A DNA stretch of 42,754 nucleotides from Bacteroidota bacterium (lineage in GTDB: Bacteria > Bacteroidota > Bacteroidia > JABEUT01), in assembly GCA_013289475.1 (NCBI GenBank), contig JABCZW010000021.1, positions 1-42,754 on the forward strand. The letters are read 5' to 3'. Position numbers and translations under genes: made by a program. Below the pieces are notes generated by a model. It was not told the origin of the DNA. It saw only the letters and a program-made list of their open reading frames with translations, and made no database searches. Shown here in pieces: positions 34,401 to 42,673 of this stretch (within the stretch, counting starts at the first letter, position 1; every line of letters starts with the position of its first letter).

Positions 34401-34637
34401 GCAGGATTATACCCTAACCCTACCAATGGAAACTTACAATTAGTTTTTGATTTCCCTATAGGCGATTATAACCTGCATATTATTAATGTGCTTGGGCAAA
34501 CGGTTTATACAGAGAACATATATTCGGCAGGACAATATACAGGCAGCATTAATATGTCAGGTTATGGTAAAGGAGTTTATTTCCTGACTATAGATGGACA
34601 TAATTCTAAAGCCGAGAAAAAGATAGTGGTTTATTAA
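31488..34637 (+). CDS. T9SS-secreted BNR/sortilin-like propeller with PKD domain
   Basis: The 1049-residue protein has a signal peptide (1-21, ends LSAQ), a propeller with BNR Asp-boxes (TTNGGASW, TTDGGNTW, STDGGNTF, STNQGNNW; about 120-790), one PKD domain (about 808-885; SSGQPTSWAWTFQNG), a short Ig-like part and a type A T9SS sorting domain (about 965-1049; LYPNPTNG ... KGVYFLTI). BNR propellers of this type are found in glycosidase-like and Vps10-like secreted proteins; sialidase residues are not evident, so I do not assign an activity. Its stop codon is followed after 10 bp by the ChaN-like gene. Confidence 0.9.
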   Translation: MKKYTLILVVISLLFSFNLSAQDWRTMMTDAKYNVHDVQKAFYKWYATQPKNNKAKSTTAKPGDDEEETNGAYTLFKRWEWFYAQRTFPSGNRPNAALLEKEYNNYLADLNNKKSTKRTEATSSWNYIGSIGDSNLAGVGRVNHVRFMPGNTNTIFACTPSGGLWKTTNGGASWTTNTDHLIDLAVDDIAINPLNTNVQYIAMGDGDGGYAGSTPSTVGVLKTTDGGNTWNPTGLYLQLPSTGPSATTIQQLLLSPKDTSVIFAASTVGLYYSSNSGQLWTNVIPGHDIRDVEFMANHTDVVFASGFDGTFWRSNNYGTSFTQITGGWNSGDRLEIGVTPADSQYVYILAGVVKAGGFDGIYLSTDGGNTFNAQSTSALSVNPMGWNNNGSDKGTGQAWYDLSIAVSPTNKDSLLIGGVDIWASANAGVSFGKKDITSWNNNPYVHADIHHINFEPGGGKYFIVGCDGGVFKVQLPVTTATTLDLNNNLSIAQQYGIGNSQLTSSLFLTGWQDNGTNQSAASSTSWSQVVGGDGTLCFIDYTNDNNQYASYPMGSLYANIGGTGFGSITTGLPNTGPWVTEFLEDPATPNTIYCGFSDVYQSTNQGNNWVQKSTWGGADSLSEISAIAIDSSNNNNVYAGGYDSLGTSIIEFTSNINVGTPTWTNITNGLPANSAALSAIAVNTKNPAQVWVTFSGYNDSVKVFYSANGNTATPTWTNISAGLPNLPVNCILYESGTANGIYIGMDCGVYYRDTITKGWVNYSAGLPNVVVLQLAMFNPTHTLRAATFGRGTWATPHWTPPTVAPTAMFTAYPTTYCIHDTVQFTDSSSGQPTSWAWTFQNGNPATSTMQNPVVVYSTAGTYSVSLTATNAIGNNSLTKTGYITVNPDPAKPVITQALQVLTCNTSASSYQWFYTGTPIAGATSSTYTQSPSLPFGVYSVIITNQYGCSSDTGAFTVTAVSGINEISLNTEAGLYPNPTNGNLQLVFDFPIGDYNLHIINVLGQTVYTENIYSAGQYTGSINMSGYGKGVYFLTIDGHNSKAEKKIVVY

Positions 34638-34647
34638 GTTGAAAAAT

Positions 34648-35607
34648 ATGAATGATCGGCTTATTGCATTTTCATTTTTCATTTTCACTTCTGTAATTTT
34701 ATCTGCGCAGACTGATACTTCAAAAGGTCTCTCAGAAAAGAACTACCGCATTTATTCTGTGAAGTCGGGCAGGGAAGTAAGTATGCAGGATGTTGTTACC
34801 GACATGCAGAATTATGATGTAGTGTTTTATGGTGAAGAACACAATGACTCAGTAACACATTATGCAGAGAAAACATTATTAATGCTCTTGTATAACAAGT
34901 ATAATAGCGCCATGGCTTTATCTATGGAAATGTTCGATAGGGATATACAGGGAGTAATGAACGAATACCTTACTGGTTATATACGCGAAAAAGATTTCAA
35001 GAAAGATGCCAGAGTTTGGAGCAATTACAGAGACTATCGCCCGATGGTTGAATTTGCAAAAACAAATCATTTAGATGTAGTTTGTGCCAATTCACCAAGT
35101 CGTTACACCAATATTGCAGGAAGAAAAGGAGAGAAAGGATTAGAGCTTCTTCCTGAAACATCAAAAAAATACTTTGCTCCTCTACCCTATGATACTGCTA
35201 CCGGCAAATACTACGAGAAACTGCAGGAAATGTCGGGGCATACAATGGCGCCAAGCACTCAATCAAAAAATGATACAGCAAAGACTATTATGCCACCAAT
35301 GCCCATGATGTCATTCGACTTGGTAGTAGCGCAATCGTTATGGGATGCCACTATGGCCTACTCCATTTCAGAATATATGAAAACGCATCCTCAGAAAAAA
35401 GTAATGCAGGTTAATGGCAGATTCCATAGTGAAGAAGGCTATGCAGTTGTTACGCAATTAAAGAAATACAGCCCTAAAGCAAAAATATTGATAGTCTCAA
35501 GTACATCTGATGACAATTTTCCAAACATTAATTGGAGCCAGTACAAAAGCCTCGGAGATTATATTCTTGTTACTGATCCTAAAGTCCCAAAGACATTCAA
35601 GGATTAA
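34648..35607 (+). CDS. ChaN-family (haem-binding/Tiki superfamily) secreted protein
   Basis: The 319-residue protein has an N-terminal signal sequence (about 1-19, ends LSAQ) and the ChaN-family core: YDVVFYGEEHNDSVTHYAEKTLL, LSMEMFDRDIQ and YRPMVEFAKTNHLDVVCAN. The GEEH...H pattern is the conserved feature of this EreA/ChaN-like superfamily; ChaN binds haem as a dimer, other members are metalloproteases. No lipobox Cys is seen. ATG 34648 is preferred to TTG 34639. The His/Met-rich insertion (MSGHTMAPS ... MPPMPMM) is unusual and could bind metal. A strong bidirectional hairpin follows. Confidence 0.85.
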   Translation: MNDRLIAFSFFIFTSVILSAQTDTSKGLSEKNYRIYSVKSGREVSMQDVVTDMQNYDVVFYGEEHNDSVTHYAEKTLLMLLYNKYNSAMALSMEMFDRDIQGVMNEYLTGYIREKDFKKDARVWSNYRDYRPMVEFAKTNHLDVVCANSPSRYTNIAGRKGEKGLELLPETSKKYFAPLPYDTATGKYYEKLQEMSGHTMAPSTQSKNDTAKTIMPPMPMMSFDLVVAQSLWDATMAYSISEYMKTHPQKKVMQVNGRFHSEEGYAVVTQLKKYSPKAKILIVSSTSDDNFPNINWSQYKSLGDYILVTDPKVPKTFKD

Positions 35608-35611
35608 AAAG

Positions 35612-35644
35612 AAAAGGCTGTAAAGTAATACCTTACAGCCTTTT
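35612..35644. terminator. Bidirectional terminator between convergent genes
   Basis: AAAAGGCTGTAA pairs perfectly with TTACAGCCTTTT around a nine-base loop, with A-rich and T-rich flanks on both sides. It serves the ChaN-like gene (+) and the phosphoesterase gene (-). Confidence 0.9.
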
Positions 35645-35659
35645 AAAGAATATCGAAAT

Positions 35660-36823
35660 TTAATTCTGCACCACAACCTTTCTGCAAACATTCAATGCTG
35701 TGCCATTAATGTTTACAAAGTAAATTCCGTTAGCAAAACCCTCAATATTTAGGTCAATTGAGTTGTCGCCAGATTTTAAATCCGTATTTTCTTGCTTAAC
35801 CACTCTTCCGGTAATATCACTTATACTAATATGTGCTTTATCTGCCGCGTTAGTAGTGATCTTCATATTCAATTGCCCTTTTGCAGGTACCGGCCAAATA
35901 GCAACGCTATTGCTCACTATGGTTTCAGGAATTATTGATGTAGTGATATTCCACATGCCCGTAATGTCAGCAGCTGTTGAGCTGGAACCGCAATAAGGCA
36001 AACCATACATATCTTCAATGGTACGCAACACATCATAGTGGGTAAATGTTGGTGTACTATAAGTGCCACCATTTATATTTGAACCGCTGAAAAGTGTAGC
36101 AATGTTATTACTATGAAGATTATCATCTTCATCCCAGGTTGTAATTACAAGGGTATTATGCGTTACTGCCCATCTAACCAAAGGCATAATATTTTTTTTA
36201 AACCATGCGTCACCATTTTGAATAGCTGTACTTGATCCGGTAGGGTTGTGCATATCATCTACAATATTGGGTATTACCCATGAAACTGTTGGCAGGTTAC
36301 TGTAATGAAGAGAGTCAGGAAAACTTGAATAAGGCAAATCAGAATTAATCGGAATAGAATCAGAAGTTGCGCCAACCATCCAGTTTATCCAAGGGCAATG
36401 CTTGGTGTAATAGTTGCCCGATGTACCTTTTGTCCAACCTACAGAAGGTTGACTTTCCGCATAACCGATAAATGAATATCCTGCAGCAATAAGCGATGAA
36501 CCCATATTGCAATCGTTAAAAGGTGCATTTGAAGCAGGGCCAACAATATCTGTAGTTACGCCCTGGTTTGAGCCTGAAAACAACTCGAGGTAATTAGGTT
36601 CACTAGGGTGTGAATTACCATATGAATTTGTGAAATTGGCCGTATACTTAGTCTTTGATAAAGCAGTAAGAACAGGTGCGTTCGTGGTGCCAATTATTTG
36701 AACATACGAATAGTTTTCCTCCATTACTATTATTACATGGTCATACTTTGGTAGCTGCGCATACAAGGAATTAACACCTGCTAGTAAACACAAGGCAAAT
36801 AAAAACAAGGTAATCTTTCTCAT
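35660..36823 (-). CDS. T9SS-secreted phosphoesterase (acid-phosphatase family), paralogue 1
   Basis: The 387-residue protein has a signal peptide (1-22, ends LYAQ), a phosphoesterase-family domain (about 25-290) with VIIVMEENYSYVQIIG, NSHPSEPNYLELFSGSNQG, SYGNSHPSEP and ITTWDEDDN, and a type A T9SS sorting domain (about 305-387; IWPVPAKGQLN ... NGIYFVNING). The family includes acid phosphatases and phospholipase C-type enzymes; acidic residues of the DEDD motif probably bind metal. The substrate is unknown. It is one of three paralogues here, with a conserved leader, and the most divergent of them. Confidence 0.92.
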   Translation of the reverse strand: MRKITLFLFALCLLAGVNSLYAQLPKYDHVIIVMEENYSYVQIIGTTNAPVLTALSKTKYTANFTNSYGNSHPSEPNYLELFSGSNQGVTTDIVGPASNAPFNDCNMGSSLIAAGYSFIGYAESQPSVGWTKGTSGNYYTKHCPWINWMVGATSDSIPINSDLPYSSFPDSLHYSNLPTVSWVIPNIVDDMHNPTGSSTAIQNGDAWFKKNIMPLVRWAVTHNTLVITTWDEDDNLHSNNIATLFSGSNINGGTYSTPTFTHYDVLRTIEDMYGLPYCGSSSTAADITGMWNITTSIIPETIVSNSVAIWPVPAKGQLNMKITTNAADKAHISISDITGRVVKQENTDLKSGDNSIDLNIEGFANGIYFVNINGTALNVCRKVVVQN

Positions 36824-36876
36824 TTTTTCAGGGTTTAAATGATTAAAGTTAATTTTATGTTACGCAAATATTACGT
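36824..36876 (-). promoter_or_regulatory. Conserved leader of phosphoesterase paralogue 1
   Basis: On the minus strand GTAATATTTGC (36874-36864) lies 41 nt before the start codon, and AACCCTGAAAAA directly precedes it. The other two phosphoesterase genes show the same pair of elements. GTAATATTTG may be the -7 region. Confidence 0.5.
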
Positions 36877-36901
36877 AAACATTAAGTAAATGTAAAGATT
36901 A

Positions 36902-36919
36902 CTATTGAAAAAGCAATAG
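36902..36919. terminator. Weak hairpin downstream of the propeller gene
   Basis: CTATTG pairs with CAATAG around AAAAAG. It sits between the propeller gene stop codon and the promoter of phosphoesterase paralogue 1; weak terminator at best. Confidence 0.3.
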
Positions 36920-36972
36920 AAATATTGACTTTTTTATGATAAAACAGGAATACTGTATTGATTTACAGAATA

Positions 36973-38328
36973 TTAATCCTTAATAAACTTAGCAGTATAT
37001 CTTTTATTAGTTGCAGTGGTTACCGATATCATGTAAATCCCGGGAGGGTATGTGCTTATATCTATGCCATTATTTTTAGCTGAAGGTAATTTACCTAATT
37101 CAATTTGCCGGCCAAGTTCATCATATATTGTGTATTGCATGCTATTATTAATAGTATTCATTTCAATACTTAACCTATCATTTGCCGGGTTAGGGTAAAC
37201 TGCAATATTATTATTATCCGAAATTTCATTTACAGATTCAGGGTATGTCCACATGGCAATATTTTTTGCATATACACCGCCGGCACTATCAAATCCCCCA
37301 CCTACATATAATGAATTATTAAAAACTACCATTGTATTAACTGAACCGCCATTGCTTATGCCGGAGCCAACCGGTGTCCAAACTGAACCATTCCATTTTG
37401 CTATACAATTAACATACCTGTTATTTATTGTATCGAAATAGCCACCGGCATAGAGTTCTCCATTATACACGGCCAATGCATTTACCTGCGACCCGCCGGG
37501 CTCACCATATAAACCTGAATCAAGCGCTGACCATGTTGTACCATTCCACATACCTATGCTATTTGCGGCTATTCCACCAAGAGTATCTAACCAGCCGCCG
37601 GCATAAAGATTTCCATTATATACAGCCAGTGCACTAATGGCTCCATTTGTATAACCATTAATATTCGACCACTTTGTACCGTTCCATTTTGCCATTTCGC
37701 TTACAACGGGAAGGCCGCCTGCACTATCGAAACCACCTGCAACATACAATTCTCCGTTATAAACAGTCATGGCAAACACACCATCTTCCTCATCTTTAGC
37801 ATATATACCTGTACCAACTGCTGACCAGGTTGTGCCATCCCATTGTGCAATTCCATACATAAGTTTACCATCAACACTATCAAATGAACCACCTACATAC
37901 AGGTTTCCATTATATACAGCCATTGTATATGGCCCATATTGAACAGTTTTTATTCCCTTTCCAACCGGAGCCCAAACGGAGCCATTCCACATAGCAATGT
38001 TATGGGCCACTATACCACCAATGGTATCAAATAAACCACCCGCATACAAATTACCTTTATATGATGCCATTGCATTTATATACCCGCTCGAACCAGTACC
38101 AATTGTAGCCCAATTTGTGCCGTTCCATTGCGCAATATCATTTGCATTTACTCCACCGGCGCTATCGAACCAACCACCGGCATATAGTACAGAATCGTAG
38201 GCAAATAATGACCACGTAGTGTTAACACTTATTCCAGTAATACCTGTACCTACAGGAGTCCATGTTTGTGCTTTAACAGAAAAAAACACAGTAAAAGTTA
38301 CCAGGAAACAAAATACTTTATTTCTCAT
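36973..38328 (-). CDS. T9SS-secreted seven-repeat beta-propeller protein
   Basis: The 451-residue protein has a signal peptide (1-20, ends VKAQ) and seven repeats of about 50 residues with the pattern LYAGGxFDSAGG...IAxWNGTxWxxVGxG (about 25-370), giving a probable seven-bladed propeller. A type A sorting domain (about 375-451; VYPNPANDRLS ... PGIYMISV) ends it. No catalytic motif is recognised; such propellers are usually binding or structural surface proteins. It lies 46 bp after the porin gene and is probably co-transcribed with it. Confidence 0.88.
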   Translation of the reverse strand: MRNKVFCFLVTFTVFFSVKAQTWTPVGTGITGISVNTTWSLFAYDSVLYAGGWFDSAGGVNANDIAQWNGTNWATIGTGSSGYINAMASYKGNLYAGGLFDTIGGIVAHNIAMWNGSVWAPVGKGIKTVQYGPYTMAVYNGNLYVGGSFDSVDGKLMYGIAQWDGTTWSAVGTGIYAKDEEDGVFAMTVYNGELYVAGGFDSAGGLPVVSEMAKWNGTKWSNINGYTNGAISALAVYNGNLYAGGWLDTLGGIAANSIGMWNGTTWSALDSGLYGEPGGSQVNALAVYNGELYAGGYFDTINNRYVNCIAKWNGSVWTPVGSGISNGGSVNTMVVFNNSLYVGGGFDSAGGVYAKNIAMWTYPESVNEISDNNNIAVYPNPANDRLSIEMNTINNSMQYTIYDELGRQIELGKLPSAKNNGIDISTYPPGIYMISVTTATNKRYTAKFIKD

Positions 38329-38374
38329 ACCAGGGATAATGAGTTACAAATATATAATATATGAAGACGAATAG

Positions 38375-39703
38375 CTAGTTCTTAAAGAACTGATAGTAGA
38401 ATGTAATACGCGCTACTAAGTCGTAATCAGATTTCTCCAGAGCTGTAAGATTATTGTTCCGGTTTGTAATTCCATCATACCAGATATTAGGCATAAAGTG
38501 TATTTGCTTTATGGGCTGAAAATCAAATCCAACTACATAATATGATTCGGTAATTGGATTAGCCAGATCATAGGGAACACTATTGACAGTAAGTCCACCT
38601 GGCTGGTAAAAAACATTCGGGTTATAGTTAAGATCAGGATTGAACCCATCGTACCTGGCAAATATGCTTAATTTAGGAGCACCTGTATTCTTATCTCTGA
38701 TTAAAACTGCTGCTGCCATAATCGAAAAACCGGTTTGGATATTATCAACAGTATCTCCCTGCGCCGGAACACCGGGCCCGCTTACTTCGGCTAACATGCT
38801 TTTTTGTATTTGTTTAAAATACTCAGCACTTATGTTAAAGTTCTTAGTTTTATAACCAAGAAAAACTCTGCCGGTAAGGTAATATTGGTGCAAATCATGT
38901 GCATAACCGGGTATAGGAGTCCATCCCAGGGTCCGCCCGTCGCCATACAGGTCAAGAACAAGTTTGTCATTAAGAAGTTTCACATACAAATCACCATAGT
39001 ATTTCTTCCAAACTGTATAGTAATTTAAAAAAGCTGCGTTATCAGGTACTGCACCAAGGCCATTACCAACCATAAAGTTGTAGCCTATACATGCATTTTC
39101 AATTCCCATATCATCTTTCTTACTCCAGATCTTACCACCTAAATTTGCACCCAAATCATAAGAACCTGTAATGCCTTTCATGTCCATTATAGTTCTGTCT
39201 ATTGAACGGTAACCCCAAAAAGGCTCTTCGGTAATAGCAAATGAAGGTGTGGTAATAGAACCTACAGAAAGTTTAGATCCTTTAAATATATTGTCCCATT
39301 CTATGTTCGCATATTTCAGGTAAAATATCCTGTTATTTTTCTGGTCTACAGTTATTGAAGTTGTATATGCATCGTCCGCATTTTCTTCGTGAGCCATAAC
39401 AACATGTGCCGAAAACTGCTTATTGAAAAAATAATCATAACCAAGATATAAGCGTTGAAGTGAAAATGCATTGGACCCCTTTGGCAACTGGGAATATTGG
39501 CTGTATCCCTGCCCTACTGAATCGGCATGCAATTTGGTATAATAACTGCCAAACATGTAGCCCCAAAAATGCCCGCGTGTTGAATCAGCAGATTCATGTG
39601 GCGCTATAGTTACAGGATAGTTTTTATAATCGGCAAACTGCGCATTTGAAACACTATAAGTCAATAAAGCAACAGATAATATAAATATTTTTTTGATTTT
39701 CAT
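38375..39703 (-). CDS. Outer-membrane porin-like protein
   Basis: The 442-residue protein has a signal peptide (1-21, ends SNAQ) and many alternating beta strands, with aromatic girdle patterns, SLQRLYLGYDYFFN, GVTGSYDLG-like turns and a final strand DLVARITFYYQFFKN, as expected of a 16-18-strand barrel. It resembles Bacteroidota porins of the phosphate-selective OprO/OprP-like superfamily, but sequence alone cannot prove substrate preference. Its place between secreted phosphoesterases suggests uptake of released phosphate (inference). It lies 92 bp after paralogue 2 in the same direction. Confidence 0.8.
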   Translation of the reverse strand: MKIKKIFILSVALLTYSVSNAQFADYKNYPVTIAPHESADSTRGHFWGYMFGSYYTKLHADSVGQGYSQYSQLPKGSNAFSLQRLYLGYDYFFNKQFSAHVVMAHEENADDAYTTSITVDQKNNRIFYLKYANIEWDNIFKGSKLSVGSITTPSFAITEEPFWGYRSIDRTIMDMKGITGSYDLGANLGGKIWSKKDDMGIENACIGYNFMVGNGLGAVPDNAAFLNYYTVWKKYYGDLYVKLLNDKLVLDLYGDGRTLGWTPIPGYAHDLHQYYLTGRVFLGYKTKNFNISAEYFKQIQKSMLAEVSGPGVPAQGDTVDNIQTGFSIMAAAVLIRDKNTGAPKLSIFARYDGFNPDLNYNPNVFYQPGGLTVNSVPYDLANPITESYYVVGFDFQPIKQIHFMPNIWYDGITNRNNNLTALEKSDYDLVARITFYYQFFKN

Positions 39704-39795
39704 AATTCAAGAATTTGATTCTCTATAAACTTTTAGATAATTCAATATATATATAACACTAAGATTATATATACATTTATTGATATATGCACGGC

Positions 39796-40962
39796 TTACC
39801 TACCAATTACAACTTTCCTTGAGACATTTATCTTATCCCCTGTAACATTCAGGAAGTAAACACCATTTGAAATATCACTGGTATTGATAGTAAGGTTATT
39901 ATCTCCCGGTTTTAATTCGGTCAACATTTCTTTCACTAACCTGCCTGTAATATCATATAACCCAATTTTCGCTTTGTTCTCGGAAGATGCAGTAATATTC
40001 ATATTTAATTCATCAGTTGCAGGAACAGGCCAGGTTTTAACATCATTAGCTGGCTGATTGATTGAATTTATACCAACCCAAAAACTCGGAACAGCTGTTG
40101 CTCCAGAACTGGAACCACATTCAGTTAACCCATACATATCCTCAACCATCTTCAACACACTGTAATGATTGATTTTCGGAGAAGTAATATTTCCGCCTTT
40201 TACATTTCCGCCACAAATAAGAAAAGGAATATTATTACTTGCTGAATAATCATCTTCATCCCAAATTGCAATAACAATAGTATTGTTTGCAGGATTTGCA
40301 GCCCAACGCACCAAAGGCATCATGTTTGTTTTAAACCATGCATCTCCATTAGGGATTGCAACAGATGCAGTAGAAGGATCGTGCATATCATCAACCAGGT
40401 TAGGTATTACCCATGATACGGTTGGAAGTGTACCGTAATGATTAGAATCCGGGAAGTAAGTTCCCACCGGTGCAAACGGCAGCATATCTTTAATCGGAAC
40501 AGAATCAGCGCAACTACCACCCACCCAATTTATCCAGGGGCAATGCTTGGTAACGAATTCGCCTGCATCTGATTGGTACCAACCCGCCGAAGGCTGGGTT
40601 TCTGAATATCCTGTAAAAGTATACCCCTTTTGAATTAACGAAGAGGCCAGGTTGCAATCGCAGAAAGGGGCTTTGGAATCGGGGCCGGATTCATCAAATA
40701 AAACACCTTGGTTAGAACCTGAAAATAGTTCGAGATAATTAGGTTCGCTCGGATGGGTAATAGCATAACAATCAGTAAAGTTAGCTACGTATGATTGTTT
40801 CGAAAGCCATGTAAATGTTGGAGCATATGCGGAGCCAATAATTTTAGCGTAAGCATAATTTTCTTCTATTACAAAAACAACGTGCGTGGGTGGCTGGGCA
40901 TGTAAAGCATAGCTGCCCATTAATAAACAAGATATAATTTTAAGTAAGGTAGTCTTTTTCAT
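39796..40962 (-). CDS. T9SS-secreted phosphoesterase (acid-phosphatase family), paralogue 2
   Basis: The 388-residue protein has a signal peptide (1-22, ends LHAQ), the phosphoesterase core with VVFVIEENYAYAKIIG, THPSEPNYLELFSGSNQG, HCPWINWVGGSC and IAIWDEDDYS, and a type A sorting domain (about 310-388; TWPVPATDELN ... NGVYFLNVTG). It is closer to paralogue 3 than to paralogue 1, with an extra FAPVGTYFPDSNHYG insertion shared with paralogue 3. The catalytic-type residues are intact. The substrate is unknown. Confidence 0.92.
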   Translation of the reverse strand: MKKTTLLKIISCLLMGSYALHAQPPTHVVFVIEENYAYAKIIGSAYAPTFTWLSKQSYVANFTDCYAITHPSEPNYLELFSGSNQGVLFDESGPDSKAPFCDCNLASSLIQKGYTFTGYSETQPSAGWYQSDAGEFVTKHCPWINWVGGSCADSVPIKDMLPFAPVGTYFPDSNHYGTLPTVSWVIPNLVDDMHDPSTASVAIPNGDAWFKTNMMPLVRWAANPANNTIVIAIWDEDDYSASNNIPFLICGGNVKGGNITSPKINHYSVLKMVEDMYGLTECGSSSGATAVPSFWVGINSINQPANDVKTWPVPATDELNMNITASSENKAKIGLYDITGRLVKEMLTELKPGDNNLTINTSDISNGVYFLNVTGDKINVSRKVVIGR

Positions 40963-41005
40963 TTTCAGGGTTAAAAAGATTAATTATTTTGCGTTGCAAT
41001 ATTAC
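40963..41005 (-). promoter_or_regulatory. Conserved leader of phosphoesterase paralogue 2
   Basis: GTAATATTGC (41005-40996) on the minus strand, 34 nt before the start codon, followed by TTTAACCCTGAAA next to it. Matches the leaders of paralogues 1 and 3. Confidence 0.5.
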
Positions 41006-41076
41006 ATATCTAACAAGTGTTAGCCTCAAGAAGAGATATTAAGGAATTGTTATGTTTTCTTGCTTTCCAGAAACAG

Positions 41077-41103
41077 AAAAAGAGAGCCAAGCCCTCTTTT
41101 TTC
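41077..41103. terminator. Terminator between phosphoesterase paralogues 3 and 2
   Basis: AAAAGAG and GC pair with GC and CTCTTTT around a short loop, with a T-run on both strands. It ends paralogue 3. Confidence 0.75.
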
Positions 41104-41131
41104 TATAATGTTTTTTTGTTATAAAATGCAA

Positions 41132-42328
41132 TTACTTGCCAACGACAATTTTTTTGCAGATATTTATTTTATCTCCTGTAATGTTAAGGAAATAAACACC
41201 ATTTGAAATATCGCTGGTGCCAATAATAAAATTATTATCGCCGGTTTTCAATTGAGCAGGCATTTGTTTAACCAATCTGCCTGTAATATCATATATTCCT
41301 ATGCTGGCCTTTCCTTCCGTGCTTGAAATAATATTCATATTCAATTCATCTTTTGCAGGAACGGGCCAGGTGTTTACCTGGTCAACAGGCTCATTAACTG
41401 TATTTACTCCTGTATAAACAGCATTCCACAAATTTGAAGTTATATCCGTAGCAGTGGCGCTTGAGCCGCATTGGGGGGTAATACCATACATCTCTTCAAT
41501 CATTTTATAAACGCTGTAATGATTGGTTTTTGGAGTGGTATAAGTTCCGCCTTTTACTAAGCCACTGCAAATTAAAAGAGGAATGTTGTTACTTGCTGAA
41601 CCATCATCTTCATCCCAAATGGCTATAACCACTGTATTGTTGGCGGGATTAGAAGCCCAACGCACTAAAGGCATCATATTTGTTTTAAACCATGCATCTC
41701 CGTTAGAAATTGCAGTAGAAGCAGTGTAGGGGTCATGCATGTCATCTACCAGGTTAGGAATTACCCATGACAAGGTTGGCAATGTAGAATAATGGGTCGA
41801 ATCAGGATAATAAGTACCTATAGGGGCAAATGGCAGCATGTCTTTTATAGGAACAGAATCGGCGTTGCTTCCACCTACCCAATTTATCCATGGGCAATGC
41901 TTTGTAACATAATTGCCACTATTTGTAGAATACCATCCTACAGAAGGCTGGGTTTCAGAGTATCCTTTAAAAGTATAACCTTTCTGAATCATTGAAGAAG
42001 CCATATTGCAATCGCTAAATGGCGCCGATGCGTCAGGACCTATTTCGTCAGTAGTTACGCCTTGATTGGAGCCGGAAAATAGCTCCAGATAATTTGGTTC
42101 GCTCGGATGGGTAATGGCATAATCATTAGTTAAATTTGCCACGTATGATTGTTTGGAGAGCCATGTAAATGTTGGCGCATAGGATGAACCAATAATTTTG
42201 GCGTAAGAATAATTCTCCTCTAAAATAAATATAACGTGTGCCGGGGGCTTGCCAACATATTGTGCTTGTAATGTATAAATGCTCCCAAATAAACAGAGCA
42301 GTAATAATGATAGCGTAATCTTTTTCAT
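41132..42328 (-). CDS. T9SS-secreted phosphoesterase (acid-phosphatase family), paralogue 3
   Basis: The 398-residue protein has a signal peptide (1-22, ends LQAQ), the core motifs VIFILEENYSYAKIIG, THPSEPNYLELFSGSNQG, HCPWINWVGGSN and IAIWDEDDGS, and a type A sorting domain (about 320-398; TWPVPAKDELN ... NGVYFLNITG). It is the closest relative of paralogue 2. Its own terminator and leader indicate a single-gene unit. All three probably act outside the cell or on its surface. Confidence 0.92.
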   Translation of the reverse strand: MKKITLSLLLLCLFGSIYTLQAQYVGKPPAHVIFILEENYSYAKIIGSSYAPTFTWLSKQSYVANLTNDYAITHPSEPNYLELFSGSNQGVTTDEIGPDASAPFSDCNMASSMIQKGYTFKGYSETQPSVGWYSTNSGNYVTKHCPWINWVGGSNADSVPIKDMLPFAPIGTYYPDSTHYSTLPTLSWVIPNLVDDMHDPYTASTAISNGDAWFKTNMMPLVRWASNPANNTVVIAIWDEDDGSASNNIPLLICSGLVKGGTYTTPKTNHYSVYKMIEEMYGITPQCGSSATATDITSNLWNAVYTGVNTVNEPVDQVNTWPVPAKDELNMNIISSTEGKASIGIYDITGRLVKQMPAQLKTGDNNFIIGTSDISNGVYFLNITGDKINICKKIVVGK

Positions 42329-42377
42329 TTTATCAGGGTTAAAAGTTGAAAGAAAATTTTATAGTTCGCAATATTAT
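42329..42377 (-). promoter_or_regulatory. Conserved leader of phosphoesterase paralogue 3
   Basis: ATAATATTGC (42377-42368) on the minus strand, 40 nt before the start codon, and TTTAACCCTGATAAA directly before ATG. Confidence 0.5.
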
Positions 42378-42673
42378 ATATCTGTCAAGCTTTAGTTTAG
42401 TATTATATGTTATGTAATTGTTAATTTTTTATTTACACCATTATTAACAATAAAATAACATGAGACAATAAATGCTGCATATTCATTTGGTTTCCAATTA
42501 TTATAGAGGCATTTAATTGGTAGTATAACTGCTTAAACTATTTAGATAAGGCTATTATTAACATTAACTTAACACTGAGTAAATCCGTGTTGATTTCTTT
42601 TGCGCTCGTAAAAAAGCGCTCCCCTGATACTTTGCGCAAAATAACAGAATACAATTTTATTAAAAAAACTATC
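42378..42673. other. Intergenic region between divergent genes
   Basis: AT-rich, no reading frame. CCAATTA/TAATTGG (42494-42520) and GCGCT/AGCGC (42602-42619) are hairpins. ATACTTTG (42627-42634), overlapping the palindrome TTTGCGCAAA (42631-42640), is the best -7 candidate for the gene at 42674. The 64-bp regulon promoter is absent. Confidence 0.4.

Noticed and set aside
42378..42420. TATGTAAT/CATATAAT words resembling box A or B near phosphoesterase paralogue 3
   Set aside because: No partner box at 21 bp and no -7 box at the fixed spacing.
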